From positions 62,001-126,000 of the forward strand of contig NZ_QOKW01000004.1 in NCBI RefSeq assembly GCF_008365375.1: a stretch of DNA of 64,000 nucleotides. Direction: 5' to 3'. Made by a program: the position numbers and the translations under genes. Shown here in pieces: positions 46,214 to 56,239 of this stretch (positions are counted from its first letter, which is position 1; every line of letters starts with the position of its first letter). Source of the stretch: Roseomonas genomospecies 6. Lineage in GTDB: Bacteria; Pseudomonadota; Alphaproteobacteria; Azospirillales; Azospirillaceae. Under the pieces are notes generated by a model. That model was not told the DNA's origin, did not search any database, and worked only from the letters and a program-made list of their open reading frames with translations.

Positions 46214-46636
46214 TCAGCCCACCAGCTCGATGCCGGCGAAGAAGAAGGCGATCTCCTGGGCGGCGGTCTCCGGAGCGTCGGAGCCGTGCACCGAGTTGGC
46301 CTCGATCGACTCGGCGAACTCCTTGCGGATGGTGCCCTCGGCGGCGTTGGCCGGGTTGGTGGCGCCCATGATCTCGCGGTTGCGGGCGATGGCGTTCTCG
46401 CCTTCCAGGACCTGGAGCACGACCGGGCCGGAGATCATGAAGGAGACGAGGTCGTTGAAGAACGGACGCTCGCGATGCACGCCGTAGAACTGCTCGGCCT
46501 GGGCCTTGGAGAGCTGGACGCGCTTCTGCGCGACGATGCGCAGGCCGCCGTCCTCGAACTTGGCGTTGATCTTGCCGGTCAGGTTGCGGCGGGTGGCATC
46601 GGGCTTGATGATCGAGAGGGTGCGTTCGACGGCCAT
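46214..46636 (-). CDS. ndk: Nucleoside diphosphate kinase
   Basis: Balances nucleoside triphosphates by phosphate transfer through a His intermediate. The 140-residue protein is complete: [63 protein letters not shown] and the active-site His in [20 protein letters not shown]. Length is as expected. It has its own promoter and terminator and so is a single-gene unit. Confidence 0.97.
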   Translation of the reverse strand: MAVERTLSIIKPDATRRNLTGKINAKFEDGGLRIVAQKRVQLSKAQAEQFYGVHRERPFFNDLVSFMISGPVVLQVLEGENAIARNREIMGATNPANAAEGTIRKEFAESIEANSVHGSDAPETAAQEIAFFFAGIELVG

Positions 46637-46704
46637 GGCGGTGGGCTCCTGCGGAAAAAAGCGTTATGGGCGCCGCGCGTTGGCCGGGGCGCCGGTTGCG
46701 CGGG

Positions 46705-46733
46705 GTTATATAGGCGCAATTCCGTCACGGCAA
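46705..46733 (-). promoter_or_regulatory. Probable sigma-70 promoter of ndk
   Basis: On the minus strand TTGCCG (46733-46728) and TATAAC (46710-46705) are spaced by 17 nt, about 70 bases before the ndk ATG. The TATATAAC stretch is conspicuous in a GC-rich gap. Confidence 0.6.
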
Positions 46734-46837
46734 CCGCTTCGTGAGGCCGTACGCGCGCCTCCGCGCGGCTGCCATGAGGAGTTGCCCCGCGGGTCCCGCT
46801 TCAAATCGGGGTGTCCCCGTGGTAAACCGGCGCCGAT

Positions 46838-48729
<1,892 letters not shown>

Positions 48730-48733
<4 letters not shown>

Positions 48734-49407
48734 GCATGCCGCGCGACGTGGCCCTCACCGGCGCATCCATAGCGGCGGAGGATGCGGAGGAGCGCACATC
48801 CGACGTGCTGGCCGCCTTCCGCGCCAATTTGCCTGACGGGCGGGTGTCGCTGGGCGATCTGATCCAGGCGCTGGGCGACCGGTCGCTGGGCACGATCCTG
48901 CTGGCGCTGTCCCTGCCGACGATCGCGCCGGTTCCGCTGGGCGTGTCCTGCCTGTTCGACCTGCCGATCCTGCTCTTTTCGGCCCAGATGGCCTTCGGCA
49001 AGCGCGGCGCCGCCTTGCCCGGCTGGGTGCTGCGCCGGTCGGTCAGCCGGAAGCTCGCCGTCCGCATGATCGACAAGGCCATGCCGCGGCTGACCGCCAT
49101 CGAGAAGATGCTGAAGCCGCGCAACAGCCGTTTCGCCAGCATCGACGGGGAGCGCTGGTTCGGCGTGCTGGTCCTGCTGCTGTCGCTGACCTGCATGGTG
49201 CCGCTGCCACTGACCGGATGGCTGCCCGGATTCGCCCTGGTCCTGCTGTCGCTGGGCCTGATCGAGCGCGACGGAAACGCGGTGGCGGTCAGTCTCGCGC
49301 TCACCGTGGCCGCCCTGGTTTTCTTCGCGCTGGTCGCCAGCAGCCTGTCCTACGCCGGGCAGACCTTGCTGGCCCTTGCGCCGTCCTATTCCACCTTCAC
49401 GGCATAG
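48730..49407 (+). CDS. ExoD family membrane protein
   Basis: A 225-residue member of the ExoD family (exopolysaccharide synthesis, Sinorhizobium). Hallmarks are VSLGDLIQALGDRSLGTILLALSLPTIAPVPLGVSCLFDLPILLFSAQMAFG near residues 40-95 and LPGWVLRRSVSRKLAVRMIDKAMPRLTAIEKMLKPR, with two or three membrane helices in the C-terminal third. Its molecular role is not settled; rhizobial mutants are altered in exopolysaccharide and alkali tolerance. ATG at 48730 lies in an ATGA overlap with the ABC-F stop, so the genes are translationally coupled. Confidence 0.88.
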
Positions 49408-49551
49408 CTTCCGCCTGTCCGCCGGGTTGCGGGGTGACCCCGGATGCGACATAAGTGCGCTCAGGGAATGTTAGGTTCGGGACCCCCTGGGGCTCTTGCT
49501 TGTTTAGCCCCGGGGCAAAAACGCTCAACAGCCAACGGCGAAAGGCCGATC

Positions 49552-50166
49552 ATGACACCAACGGAAATCACCGTCGCCGAAAAACGAAAAAGCGGCAAGA
49601 CGCCGCCGGCCGCGTGGCTTTTCTTCCAGCGTTGGTTGGCAAATCCCCTTTCGATGGGTTCCGTTACACCGTCCTCGGGCGCGCTCTGCCGGCTGATCGG
49701 GGAGCAGGTGCTCTGCGCACCCGATCAGGTCGTCGTGGAATTCGGCGGCGGCACCGGCGCGATCACCAAGGCCCTGCTTCAGCGCGGAATTCCGGGCAAC
49801 CGCATCTTCACCTTCGAGATCGACGACCACCTGTCGCGCTTTCTGCGCGGCCATTACCCGGACGTGAACGTCGTCCATGACGACTGCCGCAAGGCCGCCG
49901 ACATCCTCGGCCCGGCTCTGGTCGGCAAGGTCGGCACGGTGGTGATCGGCATCCCCATGCTGAACCTGCCGATGCGCGCCCAGAAGGAGGTGGTCGACGC
50001 CTGCTTCCGCATCCTTCCCGAAGGCGGGCGCTTCGTCCTCTACACTTACGGCCTCGTGTCGCCCCTGAACCAGCGCGCTCTCGGCGTGAAGGGCAAGCGG
50101 CTGGGCTTCACCCCGCTGAACGTCCCGCCGGCCTCCGTCTGGGGCTATTGGAAGGCGAAGCCGTAA
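49552..50166 (+). CDS. PmtA-like phospholipid N-methyltransferase
   Basis: A 204-residue SAM-dependent methyltransferase. The N-terminal WLFFQRWLANPLSMGSVTPSSGALCRLI matches rhizobial PmtA enzymes that methylate phosphatidylethanolamine toward phosphatidylcholine. SAM motif I is VVVEFGGGTGAITKALLQRGI (residues 62-82), followed by FTFEIDDHLSRFLRGHYPDVNVVHDDC. The end VPPASVWGYWKAKP fits the family. The ATG at 49552 is used; sequence upstream in frame is not conserved. It converges on an SDR gene with a 9-base gap. Confidence 0.85.
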   Translation: MTPTEITVAEKRKSGKTPPAAWLFFQRWLANPLSMGSVTPSSGALCRLIGEQVLCAPDQVVVEFGGGTGAITKALLQRGIPGNRIFTFEIDDHLSRFLRGHYPDVNVVHDDCRKAADILGPALVGKVGTVVIGIPMLNLPMRAQKEVVDACFRILPEGGRFVLYTYGLVSPLNQRALGVKGKRLGFTPLNVPPASVWGYWKAKP

Positions 50167-50175
50167 TCCCCCTCG

Positions 50176-50937
50176 TCACCCCTTGCGCGGCGCCTGCCGC
50201 AGCAGGACATCCGTCAAGCCCGCCGGCAGGGCCGCCATAAGCCACACGGCGGCGGCCATCGGCCAGGGGAAGGCGATGCGGGCCTTGTTGCGGGCAAGGC
50301 CACTCCGGATGACCTGGGCGGCGCGGTCCGTCTCCATCAGAAAGGGCATGGGGAAGCGGTTCACCGCGGTCATCCGGCTCTTCACGAAGCCCGGGCAGAT
50401 CACCGTCACGCCGATCCCCTGCCCCGCCAGATCGCCGCGCAGCGACTCGCCGTAGACCCGCACCGCCGCCTTGCTGGCGCAGTAGGCCGGCGCGCCGGGC
50501 ATGCCGCGGAAGCCGGCCAGCGAGGCCATCAGGGCGATCTGGCCGCGCCGCCGCGCCCGCATGCCGGACAGCAGCGGGTGGATGCTGTTCAACACCCCGT
50601 CCACATTCACTTGAAAGATGCGCCGCGCCTGCTCGGCGCTCTCCACGCCGCCCCCGGTGCCGGCGGAAATGCCCGCGTTGGCGATGACCAGATCGACCGG
50701 CGCGCGGGCGTCCAAAGCGGTCAGCCACGCCGCCATGGCCTCGCGGTCCGCTGCATCGACGAGCGCCGTCTCCACCGTCGCGCCCTGCGCGCGGCAGCGC
50801 TCCGCCACCGCTTCCAGACGCGCGGAGTCCCGCCCGGTCAGGGCCAGCGTCACGCCCGGCGCGGCGTAGGCGCGGGCCAATTCCTCCCCGATGCCGCTGG
50901 ACGCCCCGGTGATGACGATCGAGCGCGGATCGCGCAT
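50176..50937 (-). CDS. SDR family oxidoreductase
   Basis: A 253-residue short-chain dehydrogenase. Motifs: IVITGASSGIGEELARAYA (7-25), VIANAGIS (84-91), Ser139 in LMASLAG, and the catalytic pair in YCASK (Tyr152, Lys156), so it should be active. ARNKARIAFPWPMAAAVWLMAALPAGLTDVLLRQAP at the end forms a hydrophobic tail, common in acyl-chain handling SDRs that attach to membranes. Substrate is not evident. It is divergent from yicC with a 93-base gap. Confidence 0.88.
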   Translation of the reverse strand: MRDPRSIVITGASSGIGEELARAYAAPGVTLALTGRDSARLEAVAERCRAQGATVETALVDAADREAMAAWLTALDARAPVDLVIANAGISAGTGGGVESAEQARRIFQVNVDGVLNSIHPLLSGMRARRRGQIALMASLAGFRGMPGAPAYCASKAAVRVYGESLRGDLAGQGIGVTVICPGFVKSRMTAVNRFPMPFLMETDRAAQVIRSGLARNKARIAFPWPMAAAVWLMAALPAGLTDVLLRQAPRKG

Positions 50938-51030
50938 GCCCTTTTCCCCCTGTCCCTGACGCTTGTTGCCGTCGCTCCCCGACGCTATAACCTGAGCCCT
51001 GCGATCCCACAAATAGTCGTCGAGGCCGCT

Positions 51031-51927
51031 TTGCCCGCCAAACGCTCCGCTGTTTCCAGCATGACCGGCTTTGCACGCGTGGACGGCCATGCCGACGGCT
51101 ACGGTTGGACCTTCGAGGTGAAGAGCGTCAACGGGCGCAACCTCGACATCCGCTGCCGCCAGCCCGCCGGCTTCGACACGCTGGAGGCCGCCGCCCGCGC
51201 CGAGATTCCGAAGCGTCTGGCCCGCGGCAGCGTCAACCTGAACCTGACCGTCACCCGCAGCCAGTCGGTGTCCCAGCTCCGTATCAACCGGGAGCTTCTG
51301 GCCCAGGTGCTGGAGTTGGCGCGCGAGATCGAGGGCGCCGGGGCCGCCCCGCCGCGGCTCGATTCGCTGCTCGCCGTCCGCGGCATCATCGAGCCGGTGG
51401 AGGAGGACGAGGGCGAGGCGCGGGAACGGGTGGAGGCCGCGCTGAAGGCCGACCTCACCCGGCTGATCGGCGAGTTGGTGACCGCCCGCCTGTCGGAAGG
51501 GGCGCGTCTGGTCACCGTCCTGAACGGCCATCTCGACGAGATCGAACGGCTGATCACCGCCGCCTCGGCCTGCGCCAGCACCCAGCCCGACGCGCTGCGC
51601 GAACGGCTGCGCAATCAGGTCGCCGCCCTGCTCGACGCCGCGCCGGCCCTGCCGGAGGAGCGTCTGGCGCAGGAGGCCGCGATCCTGATCGCCAAGGCCG
51701 ACGTGCGCGAGGAGATGGACCGCCTGCGCGCCCACATCCAGGCCGCCCGCGACATGCTGGCGGAAGGGGGCGCCATCGGCCGCCGCTTCGATTTCCTGTG
51801 CCAGGAATTCAACCGCGAAGCCAACACCCTGTGCTCCAAGTCCGCCGACGTGGAGCTGACCCGCATCGGCCTGTCGCTGAAAGCCTCCATCGAGCAGCTT
51901 CGCGAGCAGGTCCAGAACATCGAGTGA
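51031..51927 (+). CDS. yicC: YicC/YloC family endoribonuclease
   Basis: A 298-residue protein with the N-terminal SSMTGFARVDG, VKSVNGRNLDIRCRQP, and the C-terminal DUF1732 part GRRFDFLCQEFNREANTLCSKSADVELTRIGLSLKASIEQLREQVQNIE. The family includes RNases that act on small RNAs and mRNA. TTG at 51031 is chosen because GAGG lies 5 nt before it and it gives MPAKRSAVSSMTGFARV; ATG at 51061 has no ribosome binding site and would begin inside the conserved SMTGFA. It precedes gmk by 28 bases, a widely conserved pair. Confidence 0.92.
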   Translation: MPAKRSAVSSMTGFARVDGHADGYGWTFEVKSVNGRNLDIRCRQPAGFDTLEAAARAEIPKRLARGSVNLNLTVTRSQSVSQLRINRELLAQVLELAREIEGAGAAPPRLDSLLAVRGIIEPVEEDEGEARERVEAALKADLTRLIGELVTARLSEGARLVTVLNGHLDEIERLITAASACASTQPDALRERLRNQVAALLDAAPALPEERLAQEAAILIAKADVREEMDRLRAHIQAARDMLAEGGAIGRRFDFLCQEFNREANTLCSKSADVELTRIGLSLKASIEQLREQVQNIE

Positions 51928-51955
51928 CGCTGACGACGATGAACGCCCCAACACC

Positions 51956-52594
51956 ATGAATGCGAAGCCCATTTCCCGGCGCGGCCTGATGCTCGTGCTG
52001 TCCTCCCCCTCCGGGGCGGGCAAGACCACCATTTCGCGCCGCCTTCTGGACCGCGATCCCGGCATCACCATGTCGGTGTCCGTCACCACCCGCCCGATGC
52101 GCCCCGGCGAGCAGCCGGGCGTCGATTACTATTTCGTGGACCTGCCGGAGTTCGACCGCATGGCGGAGCAGGGCGAGTTGCTGGAGCACGCGCGCGTGTT
52201 CGGCAACTGCTACGGCACGCCGCGCAGCACGGTGGAACAGGCTCTGGGCGCCGGGCGCGACGTGCTGTTCGACATCGACTGGCAGGGCACGCAGCAGTTG
52301 GCGGCCAACGCCCGCAACGATCTGGTCAGCGTCTTCGTTCTGCCGCCTTCCGGCACGGAACTGGAGCGCCGCCTGCACACCCGCGCCCAGGATTCGGCGG
52401 AGGTCATCGCCCAGCGCATGGCCAAGGCGTCGGACGAGATCAGCCACTGGGCCGAGTACGACTACGTGATCGTGAACAACGACGTGGACGAGAGTGTCAC
52501 GGCGGTGCAGGCCATCCTGCGCGCCGAACGCCTGCGGCGGACGCGGCAGGTCGGGTTGCCGGCCTTCGTGCAGAGCGTTCAGGCGGCACTGTAA
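51956..52594 (+). CDS. gmk: Guanylate kinase
   Basis: Phosphorylates GMP to GDP using ATP. The 212-residue protein shows the P-loop LSSPSGAGKTTISRRLL (15-31), the GMP-binding part SVSVTTRPMRPGEQPGVDYYFV, and LLEHARVFGNCYGTPRSTVEQAL, VLFDIDWQGTQQL and the lid with ERRLHTRAQDSAEVIAQRMAKASDEISH. Length is standard. It follows yicC in the same orientation and is followed by a repeat-rich gap before convergent rsmA. Confidence 0.96.
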   Translation: MNAKPISRRGLMLVLSSPSGAGKTTISRRLLDRDPGITMSVSVTTRPMRPGEQPGVDYYFVDLPEFDRMAEQGELLEHARVFGNCYGTPRSTVEQALGAGRDVLFDIDWQGTQQLAANARNDLVSVFVLPPSGTELERRLHTRAQDSAEVIAQRMAKASDEISHWAEYDYVIVNNDVDESVTAVQAILRAERLRRTRQVGLPAFVQSVQAAL

Positions 52595-52604
52595 GGGCGC
52601 TGTT

Positions 52605-52790
52605 GCCCCCACCCTTCCCACGGCTTCGCCGCGGGCCCCTTCCCTCCCCCGCTCTCGGCGGACCTATGGTCCGCCTGCCGCGTCAGCGCAAACCGAAGGT
52701 TTGCGCGAGAGCTTCGCAGGAGAGGGAGCTTAATCCCCTCCCCTGCGAAGCGGGGGAGGGCCAGGGAGGGGGCAAAGACCTGGAGGGGGC
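52605..52790. repeat. Mosaic of inverted repeats between gmk and rsmA
   Basis: The 202-base convergent gap is made almost wholly of palindromic units. GGCGGACC/GGTCCGCC lies at 52657-52675 and GCGCAAACC/GGTTTGCGC at 52686-52706. GCTTCGCAGG-type arms (52711-52727 with 52736-52751, imperfect) follow, then CCCCTCCC/GGGAGGGGGCAA sequence related to the element at 38735. The left part CGGCTTCGCCGCGGGCCCC resembles the interior of family 1 repeats. The hairpins probably end transcription from both sides. Confidence 0.75.
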
Positions 52791-52796
52791 AAGACC

Positions 52797-53666
52797 TCAC
52801 CCCTTCCTGAACGCCCGCGCCAGCGCCGCGAACCCTGCCACATCCACCTCCTCCGCCCGCGCGGTCGGTTCGATGCCGGTGGCGGCCAACAGCGCCTCCG
52901 CATCCCCGCCAAGGCTCTTCAGGCTCTGGCGCAGCATCTTGCGGCGCTGGCCGAAGGCGGCGGCGGTCACCTGTTCCAGCGCCTTCCATTCCGCCGGTTC
53001 CGGGTTGGCCCGCGGGGTCAGATGGACGACCGTGGAGGCCACCTTCGGCGGCGGGGTGAAGGCCTTGGCGGGCAGGTTGAACAGCACCCGCGCGTCCGAC
53101 CGCCATTGCGTGATGACCGACAGGCGGCCATAGGCCTTGCTGCCCGGCTTGGCGACCAGACGGTCCGCGACCTCCTTCTGGAACATCAGCGTCAGGCTGA
53201 CGAACTCCTCGATCCGCGCCAGCCAGCCGATCAGCAACGGCGTCGCCACGTTGTAGGGAAGATTCGCCACGATGGCCCGCGGGGCCGGGGCGATCTCGAT
53301 GGGATCGACCTCCAGCGCGTCGGCCTCCACGATGGACAGGCGCCCGTCCGCCGCCTGGATCACGTCCTGCAACGCCTCGATGAAGCGGTGGTCGCGCTCG
53401 ATGGCGATCACCTGCTTCGCCTTGGTCGCCAGCAGCGCGCGGGTCAGGCCGCCGGGGCCGGGGCCGATCTCCACCGCCGTCACGCCGGTCAGGTCGCCCG
53501 CCGAGCGCGCGATCCGGCCCGTCAGGTTGAGGTCGAGAAGGAAGTTCTGCCCCAGCGCCTTGCGGGCATCCAGCCCGAAACGGGCGATCACGTCGCGCAG
53601 CGGCGGCAGGGCCTGCGGGTCGAAGGCGGGAGTCATGGGTGCGGGATCGGGCGTGGCGTCGGTCAT
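52797..53666 (-). CDS. rsmA: 16S rRNA dimethyladenosine transferase
   Basis: Dimethylates two adjacent adenosines in the 3' hairpin of 16S rRNA. The 289-residue enzyme has [29 protein letters not shown] motif [32 protein letters not shown], and the catalytic motif [20 protein letters not shown]. The C-terminal helical domain has [22 protein letters not shown] at 53666 is used. It follows an alpha/beta hydrolase gene on the same strand with a gap of about 118 bases. Confidence 0.95.
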   Translation of the reverse strand: MTDATPDPAPMTPAFDPQALPPLRDVIARFGLDARKALGQNFLLDLNLTGRIARSAGDLTGVTAVEIGPGPGGLTRALLATKAKQVIAIERDHRFIEALQDVIQAADGRLSIVEADALEVDPIEIAPAPRAIVANLPYNVATPLLIGWLARIEEFVSLTLMFQKEVADRLVAKPGSKAYGRLSVITQWRSDARVLFNLPAKAFTPPPKVASTVVHLTPRANPEPAEWKALEQVTAAAFGQRRKMLRQSLKSLGGDAEALLAATGIEPTARAEEVDVAGFAALARAFRKG

Positions 53667-53784
53667 GGCCGCAGTTATAGGACGGTCGACGCCGCACGTC
53701 ACCTTCACGCTTCGCTTCGGAACGCCGCCTCATCCAGCCCGATTCCGGGCCGCATGCCGGGGTACTCCCTCATTCCTCCAGACC

Positions 53785-54636
53785 TCAGTCCTCCAGCAGG
53801 AAGGAGCGCACCACCGCGATCTGGTCCTCGGTCATCAGGGCCGGGGCGTGGCCGGTGTGGGCGAACTCCACCAGCCGGGCCTTGGGGCCGCGGCGGGTCA
53901 TCTCCTCCGCCGTGTCCGGCAGCAGGATGTCGGAGGTGGCGCCGCGCAGCACCAGGACCGGGCAGCGGATGCGGTCCCAGACGGCCCACAGGTCCACGTC
54001 CTCCATCGGCTGCGCCTTGAAGGCCTCGGCGATGGCGGGGTCGTAGGCGAGTCCGTAGCAGCCGTCCGGACGCGGACGGGCGCTGTGCTCCGCCATATGG
54101 CGCCACGCCTCGTCGGGCAGCCGCCCGAAACCCATCAGGACGAAGCGCAGGTAGGATTCGACCGCCGCCAGATCCTCGAACACCGGGTCCTTGCCGACGT
54201 AATCGGCGATGCGCTGCAAACCCGCCTTGCCGATGAAGGGGCCGACGTCGTTGATGACCAGCCGTCGGATCGGGCTGTTCGGCTGGGCGGCCAGCAGCAT
54301 CCCGATCAGCCCGCCCATGGAGGTGCCGACCCAATCCACCGTCTCCACCCCCAGCCGGGCGATCAGCGCCGCCATGTCGGCGCAGTACTGCGGATAGCCG
54401 TAGAGCGCCGGGTTGCTCAGCCGGCCGCTCCGGCCGCGCCCGACGACGTCCGGGCAGGCAACGCGCCAGCGGTCCGCCAGATCGAGCGCCAGCGCGTCGA
54501 AATCGCGTCCGTTGCGGGTCAGGCCATGCACGCACAGCGCGGTGCGGGCCGCGTCCTCGCGTCCCCACTGGGTGTAGGCGACGCGGTGGAACCCCGCCGC
54601 GCTGAGACCGAGAAAGCTGCGTTCGGACATCGGCAC
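53785..54636 (-). CDS. Alpha/beta hydrolase
   Basis: A 283-residue hydrolase. ALCVHGLTRNGRDFDALALDLADRWRVACPDVVGRGRSG is the oxyanion region. The nucleophile elbow is VDWVGTSMGGLIGMLLA (G-T-S-M-G). The acid Asp is likely in GATSDILLP and the His in FAHTGHAPALM. A cap domain lies at about 135-200. There is no signal peptide and the substrate is unknown. GTG at 54636 sits 6 nt after GGGAGGGG and is preferred to ATG at 54630; the difference is two residues. It is transcribed in the same direction as the lytic transglycosylase upstream (27-base gap). Confidence 0.87.
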   Translation of the reverse strand: MPMSERSFLGLSAAGFHRVAYTQWGREDAARTALCVHGLTRNGRDFDALALDLADRWRVACPDVVGRGRSGRLSNPALYGYPQYCADMAALIARLGVETVDWVGTSMGGLIGMLLAAQPNSPIRRLVINDVGPFIGKAGLQRIADYVGKDPVFEDLAAVESYLRFVLMGFGRLPDEAWRHMAEHSARPRPDGCYGLAYDPAIAEAFKAQPMEDVDLWAVWDRIRCPVLVLRGATSDILLPDTAEEMTRRGPKARLVEFAHTGHAPALMTEDQIAVVRSFLLED

Positions 54637-54663
54637 GGGCGGCCCCTCCCTGTTGATTCGGTT

Positions 54664-55485
54664 CTAGCCCTTGCCGGGCCGTGCCAGCTCCGCCGCCTGC
54701 CGGGTGACCAGGGGCGACGGCTCCGCCGCCGCGGCGTCGAAGGGATGCCGCGGCGCGTCGTACAGACGACGGATGGCGCGCACGTAGTTCCGCGTCTCCT
54801 CATAGGGCGGAACGCCCCGGAAACGGTCCACGGCCCGCTCGCCCGCGTTGTAGCCGGCAAGGGCCAGCGTAACGTCCCCCTGGAAATAGGCCAAGAGCCA
54901 GCGCAGATAGCGCACGCCGCCGCGGATGTTCTGGGCGGGGTCGAAGACGTCGGACACGCCGAACCGCTCCGCCGTGTCGGGGATGAGCTGCATCAGCCCC
55001 GCCGCCTCCTTCGGCGACACCGCGTCGGAGCGGAAGGCGCTTTCCACCCGGATCACCGCCATCACCAGCGCGGGGTCCAGCCCGTACTGCGGCGCGGTCT
55101 TGTGCACCAGCGCGACGATTTCCGGCGGCGGAGCGAGCGCCTCGCGCAGGGGGGCGGCGCCGGGGCGGCACCAGGGGCGGACATGGCCCATGCGCCCCGG
55201 CACATAGGCGACCAGCCGCCGCGCCTCCTTGTGCCCGCGCGACGCCGCGGCGCGCAGCCACGCCGTGCCGACTCGCCGGTCGCGCTTCACGCCGACCCCG
55301 AACAGGAACCGCCGCGCCGTGCGATAGGCGGCCTCCGGATCGCCCTTCTCCGCCGCCTCGCAATCGGCCATGCGCGTTTCCCGCGAGGAGACGGCGCCGG
55401 ACTTGCCCGCGGCCAGGGCGGCGGGGGCCGACAGGGCCCCGAAACCGGCGAGGAAACAGGCGAGGAGGAGGGGTGCTGCGCGCAC
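54664..55485 (-). CDS. Lytic transglycosylase with Sel1-like region
   Basis: Cleaves peptidoglycan glycan strands with formation of anhydromuramic ends. The 273-residue exported protein has a signal peptide (AAPLLLACFLAGFGALSAPAALA). A Sel1-like helical part follows (about 42-90: AEKGDPEAAYRTARRFLFGVGVKRDRRVGTAWLRAAASRGHKEA in segments). The SLT domain has catalytic Glu in VMAVIRVESAFRSDAVSPKEAAGLMQLIPDTAERFGV, DPAQNIRGGVRYLRWLL and LALAGYNAGERAVDRF. GTG start. It may be co-transcribed with the hydrolase gene downstream. Confidence 0.9.
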   Translation of the reverse strand: MRAAPLLLACFLAGFGALSAPAALAAGKSGAVSSRETRMADCEAAEKGDPEAAYRTARRFLFGVGVKRDRRVGTAWLRAAASRGHKEARRLVAYVPGRMGHVRPWCRPGAAPLREALAPPPEIVALVHKTAPQYGLDPALVMAVIRVESAFRSDAVSPKEAAGLMQLIPDTAERFGVSDVFDPAQNIRGGVRYLRWLLAYFQGDVTLALAGYNAGERAVDRFRGVPPYEETRNYVRAIRRLYDAPRHPFDAAAAEPSPLVTRQAAELARPGKG

Positions 55486-55561
55486 GGGCGGGGCCTTGGG
55501 ACGTCTGCAAAACCGAAGTCATATGCGATCGCCCGTAAGATGCGGCAAGCGCAGGAGGGGA

Positions 55562-56167
55562 TTACCCCTTTTTCGACACCGCCTGGAGACGGCGCCGCAC
55601 CGCCCGCGCCCAGCCGCGGATCATCCCAAGCGCCGGAGCCAGCACCGGGCGGATCGCCTCGCGCACCCGCCGCACCGCCCGCTTCGCAGCCCGCCAGGGC
55701 GGCAGCGCGCTCAGCCAGGCGAGCCAGCGCACCACCCGGACGTAGCACCAGGCGAAGGCCGGGATGGTCAGCAGCTTGTCCTTTCCGATGTGGAACAGCC
55801 GCTCCACCAACGTGACCTTCACCAGCTCCACGCCACCCAGCAGCAGCGCGCCCTGGACCGGATGGCCGGTTCCCATCCAATAGAGGCCGAGGGGCTTCAA
55901 AGGTTCCAGCACCACCAGCGGGATCAGGAAGAGGGCCAGCGTCGGGTAGGGGCCGAGCCGGCGGATGCGCGCCGCCAACCGTTCCGCGACACGCAGCCGC
56001 CCGATCCAGGCCGCCAGCGGGCGCAGCGCCTCCAGCGCCACCGCGTCGATCAGGAAATAGACCAGCGCCGCGGCGGTCAGCAGGGGCCGCAGCAGGAAGC
56101 GGCGCAGCAGCGCGCCCGCTGTCCGGACGAATGCGTGAGAGGTGGAATTCCCTTTCGAGGTAGCCAT
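55562..56167 (-). CDS. Hypothetical membrane protein, 201 aa
   Basis: No named family recognised. Two or three hydrophobic segments: about 25-50 (LLRPLLTAAALVYFLIDAVALEALRPL), 73-92 (YPTLALFLIPLVVLEPLKPLGLYW) and 103-118. A very basic C-terminal tail (RRVREAIRPVLAPALGMIRGWARAVRRRLQAVSKK in segments) probably stays in the cytoplasm. LVKVTLVERLFHIGKDKLLTIPAFAW in the centre looks conserved. It lies next to the lytic transglycosylase gene on the same strand and is divergent from the MHYT kinase. Confidence 0.7.
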   Translation of the reverse strand: MATSKGNSTSHAFVRTAGALLRRFLLRPLLTAAALVYFLIDAVALEALRPLAAWIGRLRVAERLAARIRRLGPYPTLALFLIPLVVLEPLKPLGLYWMGTGHPVQGALLLGGVELVKVTLVERLFHIGKDKLLTIPAFAWCYVRVVRWLAWLSALPPWRAAKRAVRRVREAIRPVLAPALGMIRGWARAVRRRLQAVSKKG

Positions 56168-56239
56168 TAGGTCTTTCGTCAGACGTGCGGGGGCGCTTCG
56201 TCGGGTTGGGTTCGAAACGGTCTTCGACTATGTAACAAT

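Noticed and set aside
46780-46830. TTCAAAT flanked by G/C runs resembling a tRNA T-arm
   Set aside because: The stem lacks the G53-C61 pair, and no acceptor stem, anticodon arm or CCA end can be placed around it.
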